This document shows positions 25,361-34,747 of a stretch of 64,000 nucleotides of DNA, piece by piece. Positions within the stretch are counted from its first letter, which is position 1, and every line of letters starts with the position of its first letter. Under the pieces are notes generated by a model. The model made no database searches, had not been told where the DNA came from, and was given only the letters and a program-made list of their open reading frames with translations. The stretch comes from Ferrovibrio terrae (GTDB lineage: Bacteria; Pseudomonadota; Alphaproteobacteria; Ferrovibrionales; Ferrovibrionaceae), in contig NZ_CP041636.1 in NCBI RefSeq assembly GCF_007197755.1, positions 904,001 through 968,000 of the forward strand. Direction: 5' to 3'. A program made the translations under genes and the position numbers.

Positions 25361-25573
25361 ATGTTCGAGAAGCAGGGCAAGCATATGACGGCGGAGGAAT
25401 TCCGGCGCAATGCCCGTGAGATTTGCCGCGACGTGATGGAAAAGCTGCGCGACGACTGGGAACGGCGCGGCGAATTGCAGAAGCCGCCATCGAAAACCTC
25501 GCGGGACTATCCCGGCCCGGCAAGCGCACAGCGCGCCCAGAGATTGCGCGACAGCGGAAAGCCACTGCCATGA
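25361..25573 (+). CDS. Small hypothetical protein, first gene of a two-gene unit
   Basis: A 70-residue, highly charged protein that I do not recognise. Its first half is a predicted helix (MTAEEFRRNAREICRDVMEK, then LRDDWERRGEL), and the rest is a Pro/Arg-rich tail ending RLRDSGKPLP. A GTG two codons upstream (25,355) has the better-spaced GAGGG and may be the true start. Its stop overlaps the next ATG by 4 bp, so the two products are made together. Codon use is ordinary for the window, but the promoter region is unusually AT-rich and shares an element with 54.8 kb. Confidence 0.6.
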   Translation: MFEKQGKHMTAEEFRRNAREICRDVMEKLRDDWERRGELQKPPSKTSRDYPGPASAQRAQRLRDSGKPLP

Positions 25574-26295
25574 AGTCACTGCTGTTTTGGCGCAGTCGCG
25601 AGGTCTGCATGATGGAGCGCGACTGGTGGGATTTCGGCTTCGGACTGCAGGATGCCTTCCCCGAGGCGCGTTATTACCGCGAACCGGACCCCGGGAATCG
25701 CAAGGACGACAACGTCACCACGCCGGAGCCGCCGGAATTGCCGATGGTCAGCCACCTCCTGGACACGCAGGTCGGCCCCAGCAGCCGGGTCAAGATGGTG
25801 TTCGATCCGGCATGGCAGCCACAGTGCGAGAAAAGCACCCATGTCTTTCCTCGCCACAATTCGGCCGGCTGGCGCTGGGATTTCTCCGACCCTCCCGCAC
25901 CAAGCGTCACGTTCCGGCTGGGCGGCGGTGTCTATGACGAACCGGTGCCGCATCCTTCGACGGGCGACATCACCTTCTACATCGAGAAGAACAAGGAGAA
26001 TCAGGACCTGGCGGGCCGCTTTTTTCGTATCCTGAACAAGTTCGCAACCAACAAGAAGAACCTTGTCCGCGTGCGTGTGCCAAGCATGGAAGTCACTGTG
26101 CCGGTTGGAACCAAGGGGGCCATCACCACCCAGTGGTGCGGCTATCACGCCATCGAATGGGCGCGCCAGGAACCGAACCGCGTGCTGTTTTATGTGCGCG
26201 CCGGCTTCGGCATCCGGCCAACGGCGGAGGTCAAGCCCTTCGTGCCGCCACCGAAACCGAAGGCGAAAACACCGCGTGAGAAGACTAAAGCTTGA
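25570..26295 (+). CDS. Hypothetical protein, second gene of the two-gene unit
   Basis: A 241-residue protein of unknown function with no signal peptide, membrane span or nucleotide-binding motif that I can see. It is rich in Trp, Pro and aromatic residues (MMERDWWDFGFGLQDAFPEA). The middle looks beta-rich (SVTFRLGGGVYDEPVPHP), followed by IEKNKENQDLAGRFFRILNK and a Lys/Pro-rich tail (PPPKPKAKTPREKTKA). ATG 25,570 overlaps the upstream stop. The 3' end overlaps the tail of the convergent hydrolase gene by 11 bp. Its promoter resembles that of the GH108-like gene at 54.8 kb, hinting at co-regulation. Confidence 0.65.
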   Translation: MKSLLFWRSREVCMMERDWWDFGFGLQDAFPEARYYREPDPGNRKDDNVTTPEPPELPMVSHLLDTQVGPSSRVKMVFDPAWQPQCEKSTHVFPRHNSAGWRWDFSDPPAPSVTFRLGGGVYDEPVPHPSTGDITFYIEKNKENQDLAGRFFRILNKFATNKKNLVRVRVPSMEVTVPVGTKGAITTQWCGYHAIEWARQEPNRVLFYVRAGFGIRPTAEVKPFVPPPKPKAKTPREKTKA

Positions 26296-27271
26296 ACGCC
26301 GCCTTCATCGCGCCTTTCAGCGCCTCCAGCGATTGCGCTTTCACCGCTTCGTCCGGCGCGCCGCTGACGCCGAGCGTCTTGCACGCCGCCAGCGCCTTGC
26401 GTGCATTCTCCACCACCGCCTTGCCGTCGCTGCCGGTCGTAGTCAGCCCTGTGGTCTGTTCCACCCATCTGCGGTCGGCCTGCTCGACGTAAGTGCATTT
26501 GCTGTAATTCTCGCCGTTCGGATAGCTCCAGGGCCGGCCAACGCCATCCCAGCCATGCTGTGCGTTCGGATAGATCACCATATCGACCTTGCTGCCCGCT
26601 GCCCGCATGCGCTCGACCGCGTCGATGCAGCGCTGCGGCCCGACATAGGTATCGGCGCCGCCGATCAGCACCAGCATCGGCGCACCGGTGGTGCGCATGT
26701 TGAGATACATGTTGTCGCAACCCGCGTAAAACGGCACATGCAGCGCGAAACGCGGACCATTCGGCACATGGCGGTTCACCATGATCTGCAGCCCGGTGCG
26801 CATCGCGACCGTGCCGCCCTTGGAAAAGCCGGTGATGCCGATGCGATCCGGATCGAGGCGCGGATGAACTGCGGCCAGTTTCAGCGCATTGAAGGCATCG
26901 GCAATCATGTCGTTGCTCGACACCGTGGTCTGGTCTTCCACCGTGCTTTTCACGCCGCGCGGCGTGAAGCTGTCGGGCACGATCGAGGCGACGCCCATTT
27001 TTGTGAATTCGCGGGCATAGGCATATTCGCGCGTGTTGCTGACGCCGCCGCTGCCATGGTGGATCACCATCGCCGGCATCTTCCCGTTGATGCCTTCGGG
27101 CAGGAACAGCTCGGCCTTCACCGTCACCGGGCCGTTGCGCGACGGGCTGGTGAATTCGAGGATTTCCCGGGTCTGGGCCCGGGCGTCGTTCCGGGCCGAA
27201 CCCGGGGCCAGGGCGACCGTCAGTAGCCAGAGCGCCAACGCGGTTCCCCACACTCCGGCCTTCAGCCGCAT
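26285..27271 (-). CDS. Secreted dienelactone-hydrolase-family alpha/beta hydrolase
   Basis: A 328-residue alpha/beta hydrolase with an N-terminal signal peptide (VWGTALALWLLTVALAPGSA, residues 6-25). It has the oxyanion region AMVIHHGSGGV, the nucleophile elbow GFSKGG (Ser), a later Asp in LIGGADTYVG and the catalytic His in NAQHGWDG. Dienelactone hydrolases usually have Cys at the elbow, so this is more likely a serine esterase. The start ATG 27,269-27,271 (MRLKAG) matches the signal peptide; the frame is open further upstream. A perfect TGTGA-N6-TCACA site lies 31 bp upstream, between this gene and divergent rpoH. Confidence 0.8.
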   Translation of the reverse strand: MRLKAGVWGTALALWLLTVALAPGSARNDARAQTREILEFTSPSRNGPVTVKAELFLPEGINGKMPAMVIHHGSGGVSNTREYAYAREFTKMGVASIVPDSFTPRGVKSTVEDQTTVSSNDMIADAFNALKLAAVHPRLDPDRIGITGFSKGGTVAMRTGLQIMVNRHVPNGPRFALHVPFYAGCDNMYLNMRTTGAPMLVLIGGADTYVGPQRCIDAVERMRAAGSKVDMVIYPNAQHGWDGVGRPWSYPNGENYSKCTYVEQADRRWVEQTTGLTTTGSDGKAVVENARKALAACKTLGVSGAPDEAVKAQSLEALKGAMKAAFKL

Positions 27272-27301
27272 GGCACCCCTCCCCGGAGGTTGCAGTCTTC
27301 C

Positions 27302-27317
27302 TGTGATCACTATCACA
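27302..27317. promoter_or_regulatory. CRP/FNR-family operator TGTGA-N6-TCACA
   Basis: TGTGATCACTATCACA is a perfect match to the palindromic CRP-type half-sites. It lies 31 bp before the hydrolase ATG (minus strand) and 136 bp before rpoH (plus strand), so either gene could be the target. Confidence 0.55.
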
Positions 27318-27452
27318 AGGGAGGGCCGGACTGGCAAGACCGGCCGCACTTCCGCCGTATTTGGCCGCTTTGCTCGGTTGCAAATGAGCGACAAAGCACC
27401 CACATCTCGTTCAGCGCCGGACCCCAAAAGCCCGGCCGGGGGAGTTTCCAAG

Positions 27453-28379
27453 ATGTCTGCCACGTCCAGCCTGCCTGCCCTGTCCTCCATCGAGGGGGGC
27501 CTTTCGCGTTACCTCTCGGAGATCCGCCGGTTCCCCATGCTGGAGCCGCAGGAGGAGTACATGCTCGCCAAGTCGTGGCGCGACCACGGCGATGTCGATT
27601 CGGCGCACAAGCTGGTCACCAGCCACCTGCGTCTGGTCGCCAAGATCGCCATGGGCTATCGCGGCTATGGCCTGCCGGTGGGCGAACTGATTTCCGAAGG
27701 CAATGTCGGCATGATGCAGGCGGTGAAGCGCTTCGATCCCGACCGCGGCTTCCGCCTCTCGACCTATGCCATGTGGTGGATCCGCGCCTCGATCCAGGAA
27801 TACATCCTGCGCTCGTGGTCACTGGTGAAGATCGGCACGACGGCTGCCCAGAAAAAGCTGTTCTTCAACCTGCGCCGCCTGCGCGGGCAGATGAAGGCGA
27901 TCGATGGCGGCCAGCTGACGCCCGACCAGGTGGAGAAGATCGCCACCCAGCTGGATGTCAGCAAGGAAGAGGTCATCACCATGGACCGCCGCCTGGCCGG
28001 TGGCGATGCCTCGCTGAACGCGCCGCTGCGCAATGACGAAGAGGGCGGCGGCGAATGGCAGGACTGGCTGGTGGACGAGACGCCGAACCAGGAAGCCCGT
28101 CTGGTCGAGGGCGACGAGTTCGACAGCCGCAAGCAGCTGCTGGCCAATGCCATGCAGGAGCTGAACGAGCGCGAGCGCGACATCCTGATGCAGCGCCGCC
28201 TGACCGAGGAGCCGACCACGCTGGAAGACCTTTCGGCGCGCTATGGCATCAGCCGCGAGCGCGTGCGCCAGATCGAGGTGCGCGCCTTCGAGAAGCTGCA
28301 GAAAGCCGTGCGCAATGCGGCGCTGGAGCAGGGCATGAGCGGCCAGTCTTCAACCACTCCCCAGCAGCTGCCGGCATAA
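27453..28379 (+). CDS. rpoH: RNA polymerase sigma-32 factor RpoH
   Basis: Heat-shock sigma factor directing transcription of chaperones and proteases. The 308-residue protein has region 2 (LVAKIAMGYRGYGLPVGELI, then FRLSTYAMWWIRASIQEYIL), the RpoH box QKKLFFNLRRL that distinguishes it from other sigma-70 proteins, and region 4 with the DNA-binding helix TLEDLSARYGISRERVRQIE. The start is ATG 27,453, preceded by GGGGGAG; the frame is open much further upstream through non-coding sequence. A strong terminator follows. Alphaproteobacteria often carry two rpoH genes; only this one is in the window. Confidence 0.95.
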   Translation: MSATSSLPALSSIEGGLSRYLSEIRRFPMLEPQEEYMLAKSWRDHGDVDSAHKLVTSHLRLVAKIAMGYRGYGLPVGELISEGNVGMMQAVKRFDPDRGFRLSTYAMWWIRASIQEYILRSWSLVKIGTTAAQKKLFFNLRRLRGQMKAIDGGQLTPDQVEKIATQLDVSKEEVITMDRRLAGGDASLNAPLRNDEEGGGEWQDWLVDETPNQEARLVEGDEFDSRKQLLANAMQELNERERDILMQRRLTEEPTTLEDLSARYGISRERVRQIEVRAFEKLQKAVRNAALEQGMSGQSSTTPQQLPA

Positions 28380-28400
28380 GCCGCAGTCTCTGGCCGAAAA

Positions 28401-28435
28401 AACAAAGGGCTGCGTCTTGCGACGCAGCCCTTTTT
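28401..28435. terminator. Intrinsic terminator after rpoH (bidirectional)
   Basis: A 10-bp stem gggctgcgtc / gacgcagccc with loop ttgc, followed by ttttt on the plus strand and preceded by an A-rich run. It serves rpoH and probably also the convergent GAF-protein gene. Confidence 0.9.
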
Positions 28436-28454
28436 CGTCCGGGGAAAGTTTAAC

Positions 28455-29147
28455 TTACAGAATGTCGTCGTCGAGATCGGCGAAGGGATCGTCCAGCAGC
28501 GGGTCGGCGCCCGACAGCGGCACATCCATATTCAGCGCGTCGAAGGCGGTCTCGGCAGACAGGGCCTGCAGCCAGATCGCGGTCTCGTCCTTGTGGCGCA
28601 GCCAGTTCAGATTCTGCGGCGTGGACCCCATGCCATAGAGCGCGACCGACGGCAGCGCCGGAATGGCAGGCAGGCTATTGCGGCGGACGGCGGTGGCGAG
28701 CGTCTGGGCCAGGTTGCGCAGCACGGTGATGTCGCGCGGACGCCAGTCGGCATCCGAATCCCAGCGCTCGCAGCGGAAGATTGCGGCCGGGTTGTTCTGG
28801 GCATCGACCAGCAGCAGGTCGATACGGGCCTGGATCTTGTCGCGGGTGTCGGAGCTGTCGGAGGGAAGTTCGGGGGCATTCTCGGTCTGCATCGAGGCCA
28901 GGCCCTGCCGGGCGGCATCGAGATAGGCGGCGGTGGCCGAACGCGGGATCACGGCGCCGTCCTGGAAGCGGCCATCGCGGGAATCCAGCAGGCGCTTGCA
29001 GACCATGTCGCCGTTGTCGTCGAAGAACCAGATGCTGACGCGGGTGACCGAGGTGACTTCGATCGCATCGAGGCAGATCGCCTCGCACAGACCGGTCATG
29101 CCGTCCTGGCCGAAATTGAACGAAGCTGCTTCCTGCGTCCTGAGCAT
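28455..29147 (-). CDS. GAF-domain protein
   Basis: A 230-residue cytoplasmic protein with a GAF domain across about residues 10-165: LCEAICLDAIEVTSVTRVSI, WFFDDNGDMVCKRLLDSRDG, and the later ARIDLLLVDAQNNPAAIFRC and RDITVLRNLAQTLATAV segments. No kinase, cyclase or output domain follows; the C-terminal 50 residues are acidic (DPFADLDDDIL). A stand-alone GAF protein probably senses a small molecule or acts as a partner of another signalling protein. It is convergent with rpoH and upstream of nothing obvious. Confidence 0.75.
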   Translation of the reverse strand: MLRTQEAASFNFGQDGMTGLCEAICLDAIEVTSVTRVSIWFFDDNGDMVCKRLLDSRDGRFQDGAVIPRSATAAYLDAARQGLASMQTENAPELPSDSSDTRDKIQARIDLLLVDAQNNPAAIFRCERWDSDADWRPRDITVLRNLAQTLATAVRRNSLPAIPALPSVALYGMGSTPQNLNWLRHKDETAIWLQALSAETAFDALNMDVPLSGADPLLDDPFADLDDDIL

Positions 29148-29292
29148 GAACCCCTCCCGGGTCCGGTGATCTCGATGGACACAGTGTCTGCCAAACCGGC
29201 CGATCCGGGCAGGTTATGGCTCAGTAACGGGCATTAAGATTCGATAACCTGACGCGCGGGGAAGTCGTTGATCGGACTGGATTCTTGCGGAA

Positions 29293-30588
<1,296 letters not shown>

Positions 30589-30613
30589 CTCAACAATCCT
30601 TCACGCGAAACGG

Positions 30614-31786
30614 TCAAAGCGGTTGAACGGTCTTGCCGTCCCACCAATGGCTGCACCCGGCGGCTTTCGCCGCCTTTTTCATATCCGTGCTTTCCTGGTC
30701 CAGCGCCGCCCAGGTGGCATGGCCATCCTTGCGCAGCTTCACGGCCGTGCTGCGCGGCGTGCCGAAGGGCAGATAGACCATCGCGGGTGCTGCCTGCGGC
30801 GGCAGGGCGCGCATGACGCTGTCGAGGTAGAGCGTGAAGCCGGTGGCGGTCTCGCCCGCCGGCGTGACGTAACGCCCGCCACGGCCGAGCTCGCCGCGCA
30901 CATTGCGGGCAAACAGCGTGAACGCAATGCCGGTGTGATATTCGAAGCCACGGAATTCGCCAGGATCGAGCGTGACCAGCAGATCAGGCGCCGCCGCCGA
31001 AACTTCCGCCACCAGCTTGTCCAGATCGCCGACGATCTTCGCCGCCGCATCCGGCAGCTTCAGCTTTTTCAGTCCTTCCAGCGCGGTTTTCGCCGGACCG
31101 GCCAGCGCCAGCAGTTTCAGCAGCGTGGGCGCGGCCGCGCCACCGGCGGCCTTCAGTTCTGCAGCATCCTTGCGGTCCAGCGCGCGGCGGGCGGCTTTGG
31201 CCTGCTTCGGGTCGAGGCCATGGGCCGCGATAATGGCCGGCGCCAGCAGCGGCTGCGTGATATCGAGCGACAGTCCGGCAACGCCGAGTGAAGCGACGGC
31301 TTCGGCGGCCAGCACGGCAACTTCGACATCGGCGGCCAGCGCATCCGCGCCGATCAGTTCGACGCCAACCTGGGCGAACTGGCGCTCGGGCCGCAGCTGG
31401 GTGCCGCGCACGCGCAGCACCTGGCCGGCATAGGCGAGACGCAGCGGACGTACCGCATCCTTCATGCGCGAGGCTGCGATGCGCGCCACCTGCAGCGTGA
31501 TATCGGTGCGCAGGCCCATCATGCGCTGCGACACCGGGTCCATGACGCGAAACATCTGGCCGGCGAGGTCCTGGCCCGACCCGGCCAGCAGGGTTTCCTC
31601 GAATTCGATCAGCGGCGGTTTGACGCGCGCATACCCTTGCGCCGTGAAGCTGGCGATCAGGCGCTCGCTCGCCTGCGCCTCCCATTCGGCGCGCGGTGGC
31701 AGCACGTCACGCAGGCCAGCCGGCAGCAGGCCGGCGGCCGCGTTGCTGTCGCCGTCATTCGCAGGGGTTCGGGAGCGCGTTGCCAT
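30614..31786 (-). CDS. hisZ: ATP phosphoribosyltransferase regulatory subunit HisZ
   Basis: Class II aminoacyl-tRNA-synthetase-like paralogue of HisS that forms the octameric ATP phosphoribosyltransferase with the short-form HisG, the first step of histidine synthesis. The 390-residue protein has motif-2-like QMFRVMDPVSQRMMGLRTDI and RLAYAGQVLRVRGTQLRPER, but lacks the HisS anticodon-binding domain. It also contains EYHTGIAFTLFARNVRGELG and RGGRYVTPAG. No hisG is in the window. HisS is the only realistic alternative and is excluded by the length and the missing catalytic arginines. Confidence 0.92.
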   Translation of the reverse strand: MATRSRTPANDGDSNAAAGLLPAGLRDVLPPRAEWEAQASERLIASFTAQGYARVKPPLIEFEETLLAGSGQDLAGQMFRVMDPVSQRMMGLRTDITLQVARIAASRMKDAVRPLRLAYAGQVLRVRGTQLRPERQFAQVGVELIGADALAADVEVAVLAAEAVASLGVAGLSLDITQPLLAPAIIAAHGLDPKQAKAARRALDRKDAAELKAAGGAAAPTLLKLLALAGPAKTALEGLKKLKLPDAAAKIVGDLDKLVAEVSAAAPDLLVTLDPGEFRGFEYHTGIAFTLFARNVRGELGRGGRYVTPAGETATGFTLYLDSVMRALPPQAAPAMVYLPFGTPRSTAVKLRKDGHATWAALDQESTDMKKAAKAAGCSHWWDGKTVQPL

Positions 31787-31803
31787 GATGGTGGACTATC
31801 CGT

Positions 31804-32580
31804 TCAGCGATGCTTGAAATCAGCTTTGCGCTTCTCGGCAAAGGCACTCATGCCTTCCTTCTGGTCTTCGGTGCCGAAGGTGGAATGGAAGACGCGACGT
31901 TCGAACCGCACGCCTTCAGTCAGCGTGGTCTCATAGGCGCGATTGACCGATTCCTTGGCGATCATCACGATCGGACGCGACAGGCTGCAGATTTTCTCCG
32001 CCGCCTTGATCGCTTCGTTGAGCAGTTCCGCGGCCGGCACCACACGGCTGACCAGACCGGAGCGCTCGGCTTCGTCGGCATCCATCATGCGAGCGGTGAG
32101 GCACATTTCCATCGCCTTGGACTTGCCGACAAAGCGAGTCAGGCGCTGGGTGCCGCCGGCGCCCGGAATGGTGCCGAGATTGATTTCCGGCTGGCCGAAC
32201 TTGGCGGTGTCGGCGGCGATGATGAAATCGCACATCATCGCCAGTTCGCAACCGCCGCCCAGCGCATAGCCGGCCACGGCAGCGATCACCGGCTTGCGGC
32301 AGCGCGCGGCGCGCTCCCAGTCGCGGGTGATGAAGTCTTCCTTGTAGACGTCCATATACGTCTTGGGCTGCATTTCCTTGATGTCGGCGCCGGCGGCAAA
32401 GGCCTTTTCCGAGCCGGTGATGATCATACAGCCGATGTTGTCGTCGGCCTCGAAAGCATCCAGCGCGACCGTCATTTCCTGCATCAGCGCGGCATTCAGG
32501 GCATTGAGCGCCTTGGGACGGTTCAGCGTGATCAGGCCGACCTGGCCGCGCGTCTCCACCAGGATGTTCTCATATGCCAT
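31804..32580 (-). CDS. Enoyl-CoA hydratase
   Basis: Crotonase-family enzyme hydrating trans-2-enoyl-CoA in fatty-acid beta-oxidation. The 258-residue protein is canonical: [20 protein letters not shown], the oxyanion-hole segment [29 protein letters not shown], and the catalytic glutamates in [20 protein letters not shown], ending [12 protein letters not shown]. It lies in the same-strand run mutM-hyp-echA-hisZ-purA, 17 bp before hisZ. EchA/FadB1-type function is likely, but the acyl specificity is unknown. Confidence 0.95.
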   Translation of the reverse strand: MAYENILVETRGQVGLITLNRPKALNALNAALMQEMTVALDAFEADDNIGCMIITGSEKAFAAGADIKEMQPKTYMDVYKEDFITRDWERAARCRKPVIAAVAGYALGGGCELAMMCDFIIAADTAKFGQPEINLGTIPGAGGTQRLTRFVGKSKAMEMCLTARMMDADEAERSGLVSRVVPAAELLNEAIKAAEKICSLSRPIVMIAKESVNRAYETTLTEGVRFERRVFHSTFGTEDQKEGMSAFAEKRKADFKHR

Positions 32581-32605
32581 GACAGTTTCCTCTGGTTTTC
32601 AATGA

Positions 32606-33043
32606 TTATTGCTGGTGCGGTGCCAGTTCGAAGCGCACCGTGAGCGCGCCGTCGCGGCCGACGAAGCCAAGGCGCAGTTGCTCTTTGTCGCGGCGATACT
32701 GTTCGTTGTCCTGCCGGGTCCAGCCGAGTTGCGGCAACGTGGCAGCATAGAACTGGCGCACCGCACTGGCGGTCACCGCACCCTTGGCTTCCGTGCTGGC
32801 GATGCGGCCCGACGGCTTGTCGAACACGGCGGCGGCATCGGCATTTTCCGCCAGACCCGGCATCAACGGGACGTCTTCAGCGATGGAGAGGAAGCCGGCA
32901 GCCGCCTGAGCATCCGAAAGGCTTGCACGAATCCCCGCCAGCGCCAGACCGCCGATGACGACACCGCCCATGAGGGGTGCGACAAGGACGAAAAGTGCAG
33001 CTAGCGCCGGGACCGGGAAAGACCTCCAGCCGGGGCGGAACAT
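32606..33043 (-). CDS. Hypothetical membrane-anchored protein
   Basis: A 145-residue protein of unknown function. Residues 9-33 form an N-terminal membrane anchor or signal (VPALAALFVLVAPLMGGVVI). A soluble, mixed alpha/beta domain follows, with ASAVRQFYAATLPQLGWTRQ, a sequence typical of small periplasmic proteins that carry this 'LPQLGW' motif, and GFVGRDGALTVRFELAPHQQ. The start ATG 33,041-33,043 opens directly on the hydrophobic segment; the longer frame overlaps the end of mutM. It lies between mutM and the enoyl-CoA hydratase gene and may be co-transcribed with them. Confidence 0.7.
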   Translation of the reverse strand: MFRPGWRSFPVPALAALFVLVAPLMGGVVIGGLALAGIRASLSDAQAAAGFLSIAEDVPLMPGLAENADAAAVFDKPSGRIASTEAKGAVTASAVRQFYAATLPQLGWTRQDNEQYRRDKEQLRLGFVGRDGALTVRFELAPHQQ

Positions 33044-33101
33044 GGCCGGGAATTTGGCATCCCGAGGCTGGTTTTGGAAGGCTTGGGCGGGCGGGGAATC
33101 G

Positions 33102-33926
33102 CTACTTCTGGCAGCGTTTGCAGAAGAAAGTGGACCGCCCGGACTGCACGATCCGCTGCACCTTCGATTTGCAGGTGATGCAGGCCTCGCCCTCACGGTC
33201 GTAGACCCGGAACCGGGTCTGGAAATAGCCCAGTTCGCCATCCGACTGCACATAATCGCGCAAGGACGAGCCGCCGGCTTCCACCGCCTCGCCCAGCACC
33301 GCCTTGATGGCGGGCACCAGCAACTCCAGCCTGTCGGCCTTCACTGTGCCGGCCAGCTTTTCGGGGTTGATGCCGGCGCGGAACAGCGCCTCGCAGACAT
33401 AGATGTTGCCAAGACCAGCCACCACGGTCTGGTCCAGCAGGGCCGCCTTCATCGGGGTTTTCTTGCCGGCCAGTGCCGCCGCCAGCACGGCAGGCGTGAA
33501 ATCCGCACCCAGCGGCTCAGGCCCGATTCCCGCCAGCAGCCGGTGTTCGGCGAGCTTCTTTGCCGGCACCAGATCCATCATGCCGAAGCGGCGCGCATCG
33601 TTGAAGGTGACGGCCGAGCCGTCTTCGGTGGCAAAAATCACATGATCATGCGGCCCGATATCGTTGGGCCAGCCGGCGCGAATCACCATGCGGCCCGACA
33701 TGCCCAGATGAATGATCCAGACCAGATCGCCTTCCAGCCGGACCAGGATGTATTTGGCGCGGCGGTCGAGCGTCTCGACCCGGCGGCCCTGGATGGATTT
33801 GGCGAAATTCTTCGGCAGCGGAAAGCGCAGATCGGGGCGCCGGGCCTCGATGCGTGTGATGCGCCGGCCCTCCAGTTTCAGGGCCAGTCCCCGGCGGGTG
33901 GTTTCCACTTCGGGCAATTCAGGCAT
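33102..33926 (-). CDS. mutM: Formamidopyrimidine-DNA glycosylase MutM
   Basis: Bifunctional base-excision enzyme that removes 8-oxoguanine and formamidopyrimidines. The 274-residue protein begins [13 protein letters not shown], with the catalytic N-terminal Pro2 and Glu3, has LGMSGRMVI and the helix-two-turns-helix region [18 protein letters not shown]. It ends with the zinc finger [24 protein letters not shown]. All four zinc Cys are present. It is divergent from ubiE with only 49 bp between the two start codons. Confidence 0.98.
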   Translation of the reverse strand: MPELPEVETTRRGLALKLEGRRITRIEARRPDLRFPLPKNFAKSIQGRRVETLDRRAKYILVRLEGDLVWIIHLGMSGRMVIRAGWPNDIGPHDHVIFATEDGSAVTFNDARRFGMMDLVPAKKLAEHRLLAGIGPEPLGADFTPAVLAAALAGKKTPMKAALLDQTVVAGLGNIYVCEALFRAGINPEKLAGTVKADRLELLVPAIKAVLGEAVEAGGSSLRDYVQSDGELGYFQTRFRVYDREGEACITCKSKVQRIVQSGRSTFFCKRCQK

Positions 33927-33975
33927 GTCTGTCTCTATACCGTTAAGGGCCCGTTTCGGCTATGGTCTGCCCGCC

Positions 33976-34734
33976 ATGAGCAAGACAGGTTCTGACAGCA
34001 GCGAGACCCATTTCGGCTTCCGCACCGTAGCCGAGACCGAAAAGGCGCGCCTCGTGCGCGGAGTGTTCGATTCGGTCGCCAGCCGCTACGACGTCATGAA
34101 CGACCTGATGTCGGGCGGCGTCCACCGGCTGTGGAAAGCCGCGATGATCGACTGGCTCAATCCGCATGGCGAGATCACCGTGCTGGACGTGGCTGGCGGC
34201 ACTGGCGACATCGCCTTCCGCATTCTGGACCGCGCTCCGCAGTCGAAGGTCATCGTGGCCGACATCAACGCCGCGATGCTGGAACAGGGTCGCAATCGCG
34301 CCATCGACCAGGCGCGACTGGGCCGCCTGACCTGGGCCTGCATGGATGCCGAGAAGCTGGCGCTGCCCGACCGATCGGTGGATGCCTATACCATCGCCTT
34401 CGGCATCCGCAACGTCACCCATATCGAAGCGGCACTCAGCGAAGCCTTTCGTGTGCTGAAGCCGGGCGGGCGTTTCCTCTGTCTGGAATTCTCCACTGTG
34501 CGCAATCCGGCGCTGGCGAAAATCTATGACCTCTACAGTTTCAATCTGCTGCCGAAAATCGGCGGGATCGTCGCCAGCGATGCCGACTCCTACCGCTATC
34601 TGGTGGAAAGCATCCGCCGCTTCCCCAACCAGGAACGGTTCGCCGAAATGATCACGGCGACCGGCTTCCGCAACGTGGCAGTGCGCGACCTCAGCGGTGG
34701 CATCGCCGCACTTCATTCGGCCCGTCGTATCTGA
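33976..34734 (+). CDS. ubiE: Demethylmenaquinone/2-octaprenyl-benzoquinol methyltransferase UbiE
   Basis: SAM-dependent C-methyltransferase of ubiquinone (and menaquinone) biosynthesis. The 252-residue protein has the family signatures [20 protein letters not shown] motif [17 protein letters not shown], the [12 protein letters not shown] acidic loop, [20 protein letters not shown], and the C-terminal [20 protein letters not shown]. The start is ATG 33,976 (MSKTGSD); the frame runs back through mutM's promoter and can be ignored. ubiB follows 13 bp later. Confidence 0.97.
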   Translation: MSKTGSDSSETHFGFRTVAETEKARLVRGVFDSVASRYDVMNDLMSGGVHRLWKAAMIDWLNPHGEITVLDVAGGTGDIAFRILDRAPQSKVIVADINAAMLEQGRNRAIDQARLGRLTWACMDAEKLALPDRSVDAYTIAFGIRNVTHIEAALSEAFRVLKPGGRFLCLEFSTVRNPALAKIYDLYSFNLLPKIGGIVASDADSYRYLVESIRRFPNQERFAEMITATGFRNVAVRDLSGGIAALHSARRI

Positions 34735-34747
34735 GCTGCTGGACACC

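Noticed and set aside
34697-34747. Earlier GTG start for ubiB overlapping ubiE
   Set aside because: No ribosome site and the extra residues are not UbiB-like; the GTG at 34,748 gives the usual N-terminus.
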